From assembly GCF_020733635.1 (NCBI RefSeq), contig NZ_JAJFZL010000001.1, positions 5,084,001 to 5,148,000 on the forward strand: a stretch of DNA of 64,000 nucleotides, in the 5' to 3' direction. Source of the stretch: Nocardia spumae (GTDB lineage Bacteria; Actinomycetota; Actinomycetes; Mycobacteriales; Mycobacteriaceae). The notes under the pieces are model-generated. The model did no database searches. It saw only the letters and a program-made list of their open reading frames with translations, and had not been told where the DNA came from. The translations under genes and the position numbers were made by a program. This document shows, piece after piece, positions 9,171-17,928 of the stretch. Position 1 is the stretch's first letter, and every line of letters starts with the position of its first letter.

Positions 9171-9213
9171 TGGTGAGACGATAGGTCAAAATTGTCGCAT
9201 TGTGAGACGTCTC
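9171..9213. promoter_or_regulatory. candidate operator between P450 and tetR
   Basis: A near-repeat TGGTGAGACG (9171-9180) / TTGTGAGACG (9200-9209) recurs 29 bp apart in direct orientation, and the second copy runs into the perfect 10-bp palindrome GAGACGTCTC (9204-9213). Placement in a divergent P450/TetR promoter region suits a TetR-family operator. It overlaps the annotated GTG of the regulator, which suggests the true start may lie further downstream. Confidence 0.4.
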
Positions 9214-9819
9214 GGACGACATCGTGAAGGGAGGCCGTCTGCCCTGCGCACCACCGATGTGGACTGGCTGGCGGGCGGAGTGCGGCGAACGGTCGCCCGC
9301 TCCCGGATCGAAACCGCCGCCACCGAACTGTTTCGCGAACGCGGGATCGACCGGGTGAGCATCGACGATGTCGCCGCACGGGCCGGTTGCTCCCGGGCCA
9401 CGGTGTACCGCCACGTCGGTGGCAAACCCGAGCTGGTCCGCATCGTCATGAGTTCCGCGGCGCGCGATGTCGCCGACCGAGTAGCCGCGACGGTGGCTCC
9501 CCTGCGCGGATCACGGCGGGTCGTCGAGGCCGTGCTCACCTCGGTGGCCGCGGTCCGCTCCGAACCGGCCCTGTCCGCCTTCCTCGCCGGTGCCGGCGCC
9601 ACCGGCGATCATGTGGTGGCCACTCCCGAACTCCGGGGGATCGCCACCGCGCTCACCGGGATCACCGGCGACGACGATGCCGCCCAATGGATCGTGCGGG
9701 TGGTGCTGTCTCTGCTCGCCTGGCCGCTACCGGACGCCGCCGCCGAACGCCGGATGGTGGAGCGATTCGTCGGTCCCGCGGTCGCCCGGCCGGCGGGGGC
9801 ACCGCCACGGAAGGTGTGA
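9202..9819 (+). CDS. TetR/AcrR-family transcriptional regulator
   Basis: 205 residues as drawn. The N-terminal helix-turn-helix reads RIETAATELFRERGID, then VSIDDVAARAGCSRATVYRHVG with the typical YRHV recognition helix; the rest is a helical ligand-binding domain without recognisable specificity. The GTG at 9202 has no clear ribosome-binding site and overlaps the palindrome at 9204-9213. GTG codons at 9259 and 9280 are in-frame alternatives, and a GAAGGGAGG stretch at about 9224-9232 could serve a downstream start. Its 3' end is 1 nt from the sugar-kinase start, so the two are probably co-transcribed. Confidence 0.88.
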   Translation: MRRLGRHREGRPSALRTTDVDWLAGGVRRTVARSRIETAATELFRERGIDRVSIDDVAARAGCSRATVYRHVGGKPELVRIVMSSAARDVADRVAATVAPLRGSRRVVEAVLTSVAAVRSEPALSAFLAGAGATGDHVVATPELRGIATALTGITGDDDAAQWIVRVVLSLLAWPLPDAAAERRMVERFVGPAVARPAGAPPRKV

Positions 9820-9820
9820 C

Positions 9821-10693
9821 ATGAGCACGCCGACACCGCTGTTCACCGGACTCACCACCGTCGACCTCGCCTATTCCGTCGACGCCTATCCGGCAGAGGA
9901 CACCAAAACCCGTGCACGGGAACAGTTTCTGGGCGCGGGCGGACCGGCCGCCAACGCCGCGGTGACCTGCGCGGTGCTGATCGGGCAGGCGCGGCTGCTC
10001 ACCGCCGTCGGGCGGCATCCGCTGACCGAGCTCGTCCGCGAGGACCTGCTGGGGCACGGCGTCGAACTGATCGACGCGACGCCGCACCGGACGGATCCAC
10101 CACCGGTGTCCTCGATCGTCGTCGCGATCGGCAGCGGTACCAGAACCATCGTCTCCCTGGATGGTTCGGGTATGGACGTCGATTTCGCGGCCGAGTTCGC
10201 CGAGCCGGTCCGGAACTCGTCGCTGGTGCTGATCGACGGACACCATCACGAGTTGGCGCTCGGTGCCGCGCGGGTGGCATCCGACAGCGACATCCCGGTG
10301 GTCCTCGACGCCGGCCGCTGGCGGCCCGAACATGCGGCGCTGCTGCCATTGGTCGATATCGCCATCTGTTCGGCATCGTTCGCACCGCCCGACGCCGAGG
10401 ACCTGTTCGGATATCTGCACCGGATCGGACCGCGCCGGGTGGCGCGCACGAACGGACCCGACCCGATCCAATACTCCGACAACGGTATTCGTGGCGAGAT
10501 CGCGGTACGGGAGATCGGCGGCGGGGATACGCTGGGAGCCGGGGACATCCTGCACGGCGCCTTCTGCGCCTACTACTCACGACGCCGCGATTTCGTCGAC
10601 GCGCTGACCCGTGCGAGTGCGGTCGCCACTCTCTCGTGCCGCCACTTCGGAACCCGGGGTTGGTGCGACGCGGTCAGCGAGCTGCCCGGATGA
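9821..10693 (+). CDS. PfkB-family carbohydrate kinase
   Basis: 290 residues. The N-terminal glycine pair GAGGPAANAA forms the sugar-binding signature and the C-terminal signature GGGDTLGAGD contains the catalytic base Asp, so this should be an active ATP-dependent kinase of the ribokinase/PfkB superfamily. The ATG at 9821 follows the regulator's stop by one base, with GGAAGG upstream, implying translational coupling. Its 3' end overlaps the convergent P-loop kinase by 20 nt. The substrate (ribose, fructose, nucleoside or other) cannot be assigned. Confidence 0.87.
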   Translation: MSTPTPLFTGLTTVDLAYSVDAYPAEDTKTRAREQFLGAGGPAANAAVTCAVLIGQARLLTAVGRHPLTELVREDLLGHGVELIDATPHRTDPPPVSSIVVAIGSGTRTIVSLDGSGMDVDFAAEFAEPVRNSSLVLIDGHHHELALGAARVASDSDIPVVLDAGRWRPEHAALLPLVDIAICSASFAPPDAEDLFGYLHRIGPRRVARTNGPDPIQYSDNGIRGEIAVREIGGGDTLGAGDILHGAFCAYYSRRRDFVDALTRASAVATLSCRHFGTRGWCDAVSELPG

Positions 10694-11336
10694 GATAGCC
10701 GCCGGACGTGGCCGCCAGTACCAGATCGGCGTGTTCACGACCCTCGGCGATGAGCCGGGCGTTCGGCAGATCGCTGTCGAACACCATGGCGCGCGCCCGT
10801 TCCGGCGACTTCCCGCCACGCAGATGCCGCCGCAACAGCCGATGCTGGAGCGCCGATTCCCCGGCATCGAGATACCAGACCGCGTCCAGCCTCTCTCGCA
10901 CTTTCGCCCATCCGGGCCGGTCCAGTAGCAGATAGTTGCCCTCGACGATCGCGATGCGCTCCGCGGCGAAGACAACGCCATCCGGTACCGGATCGTGGCG
11001 GACACGATCGTAGACCGGCCAGGGCACCGGGATCTCGGTGTCCCGCAGTGCCGACAGCCGCGCCACGAAGCCGGCCACATCGAAGGTGTCGGGCTGCCCC
11101 TTGCGGGTGAGAGCACCGGCCGCCCGCAGCTCCGCCGAGGTCAGATGGAATCCGTCCATTCCCGCGATCTGCGCCGGCAGTCCGGACGCCGTCAGTTCCC
11201 GCGCCAACCGCGCGGCCAGCGTGGACTTTCCCGCACCGGGCGGGCCGGTGACACCGAGCAGATACCGGTGGCCGCCGTAGGCCACGTCGGCGTCAGCGGC
11301 GATCCGCGCCGCGAGCGACGCCACGGTCGATGCCAT
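10674..11336 (-). CDS. P-loop nucleoside/nucleotide kinase family protein
   Basis: 220 residues with Walker A GPPGAGKST near residue 31, a MDGFHLTSAELR segment characteristic of the uridine kinase/pantothenate kinase-like group, and VYDRVRHD and IVEGNYLLL (Walker B-like) downstream. These proteins phosphorylate small metabolites; bacterial members of this subgroup have been described as acting on fructose or nucleosides. It is convergent with and overlaps the PfkB kinase. Two kinases head to head suggests linked sugar metabolism, but that is speculation. Confidence 0.85.
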   Translation of the reverse strand: MASTVASLAARIAADADVAYGGHRYLLGVTGPPGAGKSTLAARLARELTASGLPAQIAGMDGFHLTSAELRAAGALTRKGQPDTFDVAGFVARLSALRDTEIPVPWPVYDRVRHDPVPDGVVFAAERIAIVEGNYLLLDRPGWAKVRERLDAVWYLDAGESALQHRLLRRHLRGGKSPERARAMVFDSDLPNARLIAEGREHADLVLAATSGGYLIRAAR

Positions 11337-11627
11337 CGACGCTCCTCACCGTGTCGGGTCCACTCACGATCCTGGCATCCTCTCCGCATTCCGCTCGGCG
11401 CGACCACCCGAGCGAGCGACGATCGGGCTCGCCCGTAACAGATTTCCCACCGTCGGGAATTCCTCCGATCTAGGCAGAGGAAAAAACTCAAGGGTATTGT
11501 TCGGCTATTGATCCGGCGCCCGTTCCGTTCCGATGAACGCGGAAACAACTCTTCCGGCACTGACGATAGCCGGCGCCTATCAAGAATATATCGATATGTC
11601 GGAACAGTTATCAGGATCGGAACAGAA

Positions 11628-12728
11628 GTGCAAGTGAAAATTTCCGGTGCGGGCGCATCGGTTCCACCGGTGGTCATGACCAACGTTCGATTATTGAGCA
11701 TGTTTCCCGGACCGCGCAGGATGCCGTGGACCGCGCCCGAACTCGAAGAAAAGACAGGTATCCGCGAGCGGCGGTTCAGTTTCGATTACGACGATGCGAC
11801 CGGTCGCCCGGTGTTTCCGGAGGGCTACGGGGAACCACCTGGTCCGGCCGGTTTGCTCGCCGAACAGGCACTGCGAGAAGCGCTTGCGGCCGCCGATATC
11901 GACGCGGACGCTCTCGACGCATTGATCGTCGGCGGCAGCACTCCGGATCGACTACATTTCGGAGACGACGCACAGCACCTTCATCACCGGCTCGGTATGC
12001 GCCCGGATGCGATCATTCTGCAAACCAACATCGGCTGCGCCGGCGCCATTTTCTGCCTGCAATGGGCCAAGGAGATGATCCTCAGCGGTGCTCGCAAGCG
12101 CGTCGCGGTGGTGATGGTTCAAGTCGTATCATCATTGCTCAATCCGGCGACCTACGGCGGAAGTATCGAATACGCCGGCAAGGACACGGAGGCCTTTCTG
12201 AGCGCACTGCTGTTCGGCGACGGTGCCGGCGCCATTGTTCTCGAGGCCACCGACGACGACAGCGACTCAGCGATGATCGCCGTATCGACCACCAATGAAC
12301 ATTTCGAGATCGCGGTGCAACCCGGTGGTGGAAATCTTCGTCCGGCCGGACTTCCGACGACCTCCCTCGCGGACCTCGCGGTGCACATCATCGGCAAACG
12401 GGTAGCCGACGCGTACGTGCCGGTGATGAAGAAGTCGATCGACGCGGTGCTCACGGACGCGGAACTGGAAGCCGCCGATCTCGCGCGGCTGTATCCACAT
12501 CAGGCCAACCGACGGCTCATCGAGCCGCTGCGCGAGGCCCTGGGCCTGCCGGAGGAGCGGACCGCGATCAATGTCGATCGCTACGGCAACACCTCCGGCG
12601 CCAGCGTGCTGATCCTGCTCGCCGAAGACCTCCGCCACGGTGTCGTCTCGTTGGGTTCCGGTGCGCCGGTCGTCCTCGCGGCGGTCGGGGCGAATCTGCA
12701 GTACGGCGCACACCTGATCCGGCTCTGA
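11628..12728 (+). CDS. 3-oxoacyl-ACP synthase III-like protein (KASIII)
   Basis: 366 residues from the GTG at 11628; the frame is open to 11508 but that upstream peptide is basic and unlike the family. The Cys-His-Asn triad of FabH-type condensing enzymes is present: Cys137 (NIGCAGA), His291 (YPHQAN) and Asn321 (RYGNTSG). It would condense an acyl-CoA starter with malonyl-ACP or transfer an acyl group. No acyl carrier protein, reductase or other fatty-acid synthesis gene is adjacent, so it is an orphan. The 291-nt upstream intergenic region is markedly more AT-rich than its surroundings and should hold the promoter. Confidence 0.88.
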   Translation: MQVKISGAGASVPPVVMTNVRLLSMFPGPRRMPWTAPELEEKTGIRERRFSFDYDDATGRPVFPEGYGEPPGPAGLLAEQALREALAAADIDADALDALIVGGSTPDRLHFGDDAQHLHHRLGMRPDAIILQTNIGCAGAIFCLQWAKEMILSGARKRVAVVMVQVVSSLLNPATYGGSIEYAGKDTEAFLSALLFGDGAGAIVLEATDDDSDSAMIAVSTTNEHFEIAVQPGGGNLRPAGLPTTSLADLAVHIIGKRVADAYVPVMKKSIDAVLTDAELEAADLARLYPHQANRRLIEPLREALGLPEERTAINVDRYGNTSGASVLILLAEDLRHGVVSLGSGAPVVLAAVGANLQYGAHLIRL

Positions 12729-12749
12729 GAACCAGGGGCGATCGCCCTA

Positions 12750-13142
12750 TCAGTCCCCCTGGTCGGCGCCGGTGAGCGGTCGCTCGTCGGCGAATTCGGC
12801 GACCTCGTCGTCGGTGAGCAGGCGGGACCGGATGAGGAATCGCACCCCCTCCGGCGCCTCGAGCGAGAATCCGCTGCCGCGGCCGCGGACCACGTCGACG
12901 GTCAGGTGGGTGTGTTTCCAGTACTCGTACTGGTCGGCGCTCATCCAGAACGGGGTATCGGCGCCGACCCGGCCGAGCAGCACATCCGAGGCCCCGACGC
13001 GGAATTCCCCGCGCGGGAAGCACATCGGCGCACTGCCGTCACAGCAACCGCCGGACTGATGGAACATGACCGGGCCGTGCCGGCGGACCAGGTCGTCCAG
13101 TAACGACTGCGCGGCTTCGGTCAGGTCGACGCGCGCACCCAT
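12750..13142 (-). CDS. DUF779 domain-containing protein
   Basis: 130 residues with the DUF779 hallmark HQSGGCCDGSAPMC, a cysteine cluster that may bind metal, followed by YWKHTHLTVDVV. DUF779 genes typically sit beside acetaldehyde-type aldehyde dehydrogenases, as in the Rv0458-Rv0459 pair of M. tuberculosis (recalled). Here its ATG overlaps the dehydrogenase stop codon in a TGATG arrangement, so translation is probably coupled. Biochemical function is unknown; an accessory or maturation role for the dehydrogenase is plausible. It is convergent with the KASIII gene. Confidence 0.92.
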   Translation of the reverse strand: MGARVDLTEAAQSLLDDLVRRHGPVMFHQSGGCCDGSAPMCFPRGEFRVGASDVLLGRVGADTPFWMSADQYEYWKHTHLTVDVVRGRGSGFSLEAPEGVRFLIRSRLLTDDEVAEFADERPLTGADQGD

Positions 13143-14659
13143 CAGAAGAAGCCCAGTTTATTCGGCGAGTAGCTGACCAGCAGGTTCTTCGTCTGCTGAT
13201 AATGATCGAGCATCATGCGATGGTTCTCGCGCCCGATACCGGACTTCTTGTAGCCACCGAAGGCCGCGTGCGCGGGATAGGCGTGATAGCAGTTGGTCCA
13301 CACCCGGCCCGCCTTGATGCCGCGGCCCAGCCGGTAGGCGGTATTGCCGTCCCGGGTCCACACACCGGCACCGAGTCCGTACAGGGTGTCGTTGGCGAGC
13401 GCGAGCGCCTGCTCGGTCGAATCGAACGTGGTCACCGCGACGACCGGTCCGAAGATCTCCTCCTGGAACACCCGCATATCGTTGCGGCCGGCCAGGATGG
13501 TGGGCTCGACGTAGAAACCGCCTGGCAGGCCGTCGACCTTGCGGGGACTGCCGCCGGTCAGCACCTGCGCGCCCTCCTGACGCCCGATGTCGAGGTAGGA
13601 CAGGATCTTCTCGTACTGATCGTTACTGGCCTGGGCGCCGATCATGGTCTCGCTGTCGAGCGGGCTACCGCTCACGATCGCCTTGGTGCGCTCGAGACAA
13701 CGCGCCATGAACTCGTCGTAGATCGAGGAGTGGATCAGCGCGCGCGACGGGCAGGTGCACACCTCTCCCTGGTTCAGCGCGAACATCACGAAGCCCTCGA
13801 CGGCCTTGTCCAGGAACTCGTCGTCGGCGGCCATCACATCCGGCAGGAAGATGTTGGGACTCTTACCGCCCAGTTCCAAGGTGACCGGGATGATGTTCTC
13901 GCTGGCGTACTGCATGATCAGCCGGCCGGTGGTGGTCTCGCCGGTGAACGCGACCTTGGCCACCCGCGAACTGGACGCCAGCGGCTTACCGGTCTCCACA
14001 CCGAAACCGTTGACCACGTTGACAACTCCGGGCGGCAGCAGATCGGCGATCAGCTCGACCACCTTCATGATGGAGGCCGGAGTCTGCTCGGCGGGCTTGA
14101 GCACCACGGCATTGCCCGCGGCCAGCGCCGGCGCCAGCTTCCAGGTCGCCATCAGGATCGGGAAGTTCCACGGAATGATCTGCCCGACCACACCCAGCGG
14201 CTCGTGGAAGTGGTAAGCGATGGTGTCGGAATCGATTTCGCTGACCCCGCCCTCCTGCGCGCGGATCGCGCCGGCGAAATAGCGGAAGTGATCGACGGCC
14301 AACGGCAGGTCGGCGGCGAGGGTTTCGCGCACGGGCTTGCCGTTGTCCCAGGTCTCGGCGACCGCGAGCTGATCCAGATTCGCCTCGATCCGATCGGCGA
14401 TCTTGTTCAGGATGTTGGCGCGTTCGGCGGCCGAGGTGGCGCCCCACGCGTCGGCGGCGCCGTGCGCGGCATCGAGCGCCAGCTCCACGTCGGCCGCCGA
14501 CGATCGCGCCACCTCACAGAACGTCTCGCCGTCGACCGGGGACGGGTTCTCGAAGTATCGGCCTTCGACCGGGGCCTTCCACTCGCCACCGATGAAGTTG
14601 TCGTAGCGGTCGGCGTAATCGACGATGCTGCCCTCGGCGCCGGGCTTGGCGTAGATCAT
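13142..14659 (-). CDS. aldehyde dehydrogenase, acetaldehyde/AldA-type
   Basis: 505 residues from the ATG at 14659, preceded by GAGGAG; an in-frame start at 14683 is less well placed. Motifs are IIPWNFP, the cofactor loop FTGETTTGR, general base in LELGGKSPN, catalytic Cys in [11 protein letters not shown] and EEIFGPV. The CTC doublet after the catalytic cysteine and a following DUF779 gene are typical of NAD-dependent acetaldehyde/chloroacetaldehyde dehydrogenases. A GAF-domain regulator 118 nt upstream on the same strand is the likely activator, sensing an aldehyde or alcohol. This makes a three-gene alcohol/aldehyde-use unit. Confidence 0.95.
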   Translation of the reverse strand: MIYAKPGAEGSIVDYADRYDNFIGGEWKAPVEGRYFENPSPVDGETFCEVARSSAADVELALDAAHGAADAWGATSAAERANILNKIADRIEANLDQLAVAETWDNGKPVRETLAADLPLAVDHFRYFAGAIRAQEGGVSEIDSDTIAYHFHEPLGVVGQIIPWNFPILMATWKLAPALAAGNAVVLKPAEQTPASIMKVVELIADLLPPGVVNVVNGFGVETGKPLASSSRVAKVAFTGETTTGRLIMQYASENIIPVTLELGGKSPNIFLPDVMAADDEFLDKAVEGFVMFALNQGEVCTCPSRALIHSSIYDEFMARCLERTKAIVSGSPLDSETMIGAQASNDQYEKILSYLDIGRQEGAQVLTGGSPRKVDGLPGGFYVEPTILAGRNDMRVFQEEIFGPVVAVTTFDSTEQALALANDTLYGLGAGVWTRDGNTAYRLGRGIKAGRVWTNCYHAYPAHAAFGGYKKSGIGRENHRMMLDHYQQTKNLLVSYSPNKLGFF

Positions 14660-14777
14660 GTCGGGTGCTCCTCGCTGAGTCACGAACGTGTCGGCATCAC
14701 GACGGAGTCATCGTGATGTAGACCACTATGGGCCGCTCGGGTTGGCACAAGGTTGACCCTCGGCGAGCGTGTCCGGC

Positions 14778-16037
14778 TCAGTCGCGCAGCGCGGTGTGCA
14801 GCCGGGCCGCCGCCACCGCGCGACGGGCGTCGGCCGCGGGCAGCAGGCGCAGCGCGTGTTCGTGAACCGCGATGTCGCCCAACGCCTTCGCACCGTACTC
14901 GAGTGCCAGCGCGGCATCGGGGCACGACAGCACCGCGGTGCGCACGCCCACCTCGAGATGCTCCCGCCATTCGACGATGCCCGGCGTCTGCGAGCCCGGT
15001 AGCAGCGGTCCCCCGTACAACCGCACCGCGGTGGCCGCGTCACCGGCCGCCAGCGCGGCGAGTAGATCGGTGGCATCGCAGTCCACCGGTGTGGTCAGCC
15101 GGTACACCCGGTTGCTGATCTCGCCGCCGGTCGCGCGGCGCAGGTGGGAGACATCGGCCTTGAGTGTGCTGGAACCGCTGACGCGGTCGCCGTAGACGGC
15201 CAGGTGCAGGCGCTCTGGGGTGAACCCCTCGGGTTCGAGCGCCAGCAGGGTGAGAATCTCGAGCTGGCGCCGGCGCAGCCGGATCGCCCGCCCGCCCCGG
15301 CTGAGGACGGCCGCGCCCAGACATCGCAGCCGCACACCGGATTCCACCCCGGCCGAACCCTGGAGTTTCGCCTCCACCGCGGCCGCCAGCGACAGCACCG
15401 TGGACATCGCCAACGGATGCGAGCGATCCCACGTCGTGGACAGATCGAGCACACCGAGCTGGCGGCCGTCGGCGGCGCGGATCGGCGCGCAGTAGCAGAC
15501 CCAGCTGTGCAGCGCCTCGACCAGGTGTTCGGCGGAGAACACGCTGCTGGGACGGCCGGTGTGCAAGGCCAGCGACAGCGCGTTGGTGCCCATGTGGTCC
15601 TCGTCCCAACGCCCGCCCGGAGTGAAGCCGACCCGTTCGGCGCGCCGACGCATCACGTGACCGCCGTCCGACCACAGGATGGTGCCCGCCTCGTCGGTGA
15701 CGGCGGCGACGAATCCGGCATCGTGGGTGATGCTGTGCAACTGGTCGGACAGTTCGCCGACCGGACCGCGCAGTGGCGACTCCGCCCAGCTCGAGGCGAT
15801 GTCGTCACCGACGGCCGGGGCACAGTCGGTGGCCGGGTCGACGACGGCGCGCGACCGCAGCCAGGACTGGGCGACCTCGGCACGGGGCTGGGCCGGCGCG
15901 GCGCCGGATACGGCCCGGGTGTCCTCGGCGGACGAGGAGGCAGCGGAGTCGGTCTCGGGAACCCAGCGGGCCCACTGCCGCTCCAGAGCGGCTCGCCGCT
16001 GTCGCAGAGCGCTGTCGTGTCCTGCTCGCATCCGCAT
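14778..16037 (-). CDS. GAF-domain regulator with OmpR-type winged helix
   Basis: About 419 residues from the ATG at 16037; in-frame starts at 16070 (GTG) and 16031 (ATG) are also possible. The N-terminal half resembles the sensor region of AcoR-like activators, with VAQSWLRSR, the GAF-type segment AVTDEAGTILW, WDEDHMGTNALSLAL and CYCAPIR. In place of the AAA+ sigma-54 module, the C-terminal half carries a winged helix (IRLRRRQLEILTLLAL to STLKADVSHLRR) like actinobacterial relatives that lack sigma-54. It lies directly upstream of the aldehyde dehydrogenase-DUF779 operon on the same strand and most likely activates it. Confidence 0.88.
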   Translation of the reverse strand: MRMRAGHDSALRQRRAALERQWARWVPETDSAASSSAEDTRAVSGAAPAQPRAEVAQSWLRSRAVVDPATDCAPAVGDDIASSWAESPLRGPVGELSDQLHSITHDAGFVAAVTDEAGTILWSDGGHVMRRRAERVGFTPGGRWDEDHMGTNALSLALHTGRPSSVFSAEHLVEALHSWVCYCAPIRAADGRQLGVLDLSTTWDRSHPLAMSTVLSLAAAVEAKLQGSAGVESGVRLRCLGAAVLSRGGRAIRLRRRQLEILTLLALEPEGFTPERLHLAVYGDRVSGSSTLKADVSHLRRATGGEISNRVYRLTTPVDCDATDLLAALAAGDAATAVRLYGGPLLPGSQTPGIVEWREHLEVGVRTAVLSCPDAALALEYGAKALGDIAVHEHALRLLPAADARRAVAAARLHTALRD

Positions 16038-16188
16038 CTCACCCGTCACCAGTCGCCGGTTCGCCGCCACCGGCGATTCGGCGCTGGCTCGGGTGTGCCG
16101 CGAGAGTCGGACCGCACGATAGTCGGCTCAGCGTCATTGTCCAGCAGAACGGCCGGTCGCGGGGGCGAAACCGGCGGCTGCGCACCGC

Positions 16189-16692
16189 TCAGATCGCGGT
16201 CAATTCGAAGAGCCGGAATTGGCGCGGCCCGGCCAGCCGCTGCTCCATGGTGTACCCGGGCCAGTAGTCGACCGCGCGCGCCCAGGCGGCCTCGCGCTCG
16301 GCCCCGGTCAGCCGGCACACCCGGACCTTGACCCGCTGACCACCGCTGTGGACCTCCGCGTCGGAGGCCGCGGCGAGATTGGCCGACCACGACGGATGTT
16401 CGGGCCGGCCCCAATTGGAGCCGACCAGCAGATAGCGCTGCGGACCGTCGGGCACGTACAGCAGCGACACCGTCCGCGGCACCCCCGACCGGCGCCCCAG
16501 CACCGTCAGTTCCATCGACGGCAGACCGGCCAGATCCAGGACGCCGTGGCGGCCGCGGGTCAGCAGTCGCACCAGCCGCTCCAGCAGGACCACCAGCGGA
16601 CCGGCGCGCATCACCCACGGCCGGCGCGCGATCGACCGGCCCAGTGCCGGAAGCGGATTGGCGAATGCCGGGAACCGTCTGCGCTGTGCCAT
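16189..16692 (-). CDS. nitroreductase / DUF385 (F420-dependent Ddn-like) family protein
   Basis: 167 residues with the split-barrel features of the deazaflavin-dependent nitroreductase family: MELTVLGRRSGVPRTVSLLY, then LLVGSNWGRPEHPSW and the C-terminal FRLFELTAI. Members use reduced F420 on quinones or nitro compounds; specificity cannot be told. The start codon at 16692 is 9 nt after the MsrA stop on the same strand, so the pair is likely an operon dealing with oxidative damage. An N-terminal basic extension of about 30 residues precedes the conserved core. Confidence 0.87.
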   Translation of the reverse strand: MAQRRRFPAFANPLPALGRSIARRPWVMRAGPLVVLLERLVRLLTRGRHGVLDLAGLPSMELTVLGRRSGVPRTVSLLYVPDGPQRYLLVGSNWGRPEHPSWSANLAAASDAEVHSGGQRVKVRVCRLTGAEREAAWARAVDYWPGYTMEQRLAGPRQFRLFELTAI

Positions 16693-16701
16693 GGCGCCCG
16701 A

Positions 16702-17217
16702 TCAGTGCGAGCCGGCGGTGCGCTTGGGCAGCTTCCATCCGGGCCTGGGGAAATGACAAGTGTAGCCGTCCGGGAAGCGCTGCAGGTAATCCTGGTGCTC
16801 GGGCTCGGCATCCCAGAAGTCGGTGGCCGGGGTCACCTCGGTGACGACCTTGCCGGGCCACAGTCCGGAGGCGTCCACATCGGCGATGGTGTCCAGCGCG
16901 ATCGCCTTCTGCTCATCATCGAGGTAGAAGATGGCAGATCGATAACTCGACCCGACATCGTTGCCCTGACGATCCTTCGTCGAGGGATCGTGGATCTGGA
17001 AGAAGAATTCCAGCAGCGCCCGGTAGTCGGTGGCCGCCGGGTCGTAGACGATCTCCACGGCCTCCGCATGGCCGGGATGATTGCGATAGGTGGGGTGATC
17101 GTTGCTGCCGCCGGTGTATCCGACGCGAGTGGAAATCACACCCGGCTGGCGGCGAATCAGCTCCTGCACGCCCCAGAAACATCCGCCTGCCAGAATCGCC
17201 TTGCGTGTGTCGGTCAC
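16702..17217 (-). CDS. msrA: peptide-methionine (S)-S-oxide reductase MsrA
   Basis: 171 residues, normal for single-domain MsrA. The catalytic Cys13 sits in the invariant GCFWG box, followed by [16 protein letters not shown] and the aromatic/acid segment [19 protein letters not shown] (residues about 89-107) that binds the methyl sulfoxide. Cys154 (YTCHF) could act as the resolving cysteine. It repairs methionine-S-sulfoxide in proteins using thioredoxin. The gene is followed 9 nt later by the DUF385 oxidoreductase. Confidence 0.97.
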   Translation of the reverse strand: MTDTRKAILAGGCFWGVQELIRRQPGVISTRVGYTGGSNDHPTYRNHPGHAEAVEIVYDPAATDYRALLEFFFQIHDPSTKDRQGNDVGSSYRSAIFYLDDEQKAIALDTIADVDASGLWPGKVVTEVTPATDFWDAEPEHQDYLQRFPDGYTCHFPRPGWKLPKRTAGSH

Positions 17218-17332
17218 GCTTCCTCCTTCAGCGTCGAGTCCCCACCCGGATCTTGCACCGATACAACCCGAACGGGGGTGGGAAAAGTCCCGTCCGGCCG
17301 TACGCGACGCCGCGGCCGCTGTGAATCACGAC

Positions 17333-17842
17333 TCACCACCGATCCGCGCCGCGGTCACCGTCGCCGCACGCGGCCGAATCCTGATGCGCGGACCGTATTT
17401 CGGCGCGCAGATCGACCCGCGTGCCCTCCGGGCCGCTGCTGATGTCGACATCGGTGACCAGGGCACGCATCATCATCAGCCCGCGACCACGCAGCGGATT
17501 CGCCGGTTCACCGGCGGGTTCCCAGCTGCCCCGGTCGACGATCGACAGGTACAGGTCGGATCCACTGATCGCCCCGCGCAGGCGGACGATGCCCGGACCG
17601 TGGCGATACCCGTGCTCCACCGCGTTGGTGCAGGCCTCGTCCACCGCCAGCAACACGTCGTAGATCTGATCCGAGCCGATCCCGCCGCGTTCCAGCCACT
17701 CCCGCAGCCGATGGCGCACCTCGGTGAGGCGCGTGGCCTCGGACAGGAACTCCGACTGGAAAGGCTCGATCCCGTCCGGGGCGACGTCGCGTATCCCGGC
17801 CCCCCGGACGTGGTCGTCCAGCGGATTCCGAAACACGCTCAT
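17333..17842 (-). CDS. ATP-binding anti-sigma factor-type protein (HATPase_c)
   Basis: 169 residues from the ATG at 17842, which has GGAG 8 nt upstream. It is a stand-alone GHKL ATPase of the RsbW/SpoIIAB kind with an intact N-box (DEACTNAVEHG), G1 box (DRGSW) and G2 box (GRGLMMM). Such proteins bind a sigma factor or phosphorylate a STAS antagonist serine. It is the third gene downstream of usfX-like and sigF on the same strand, with an 87-nt gap after sigF, and probably belongs to the same partner-switching circuit. Unlike the UsfX-like protein upstream, its catalytic boxes look functional. Confidence 0.9.
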   Translation of the reverse strand: MSVFRNPLDDHVRGAGIRDVAPDGIEPFQSEFLSEATRLTEVRHRLREWLERGGIGSDQIYDVLLAVDEACTNAVEHGYRHGPGIVRLRGAISGSDLYLSIVDRGSWEPAGEPANPLRGRGLMMMRALVTDVDISSGPEGTRVDLRAEIRSAHQDSAACGDGDRGADRW

Positions 17843-17928
17843 AGTTCTCACTCCGATCACAGCCGATGACCCGTTCGCCACCGCGATACCCGCTTTCGCG
17901 CACACCATGCGGCGGCGAGCGTCACCGA

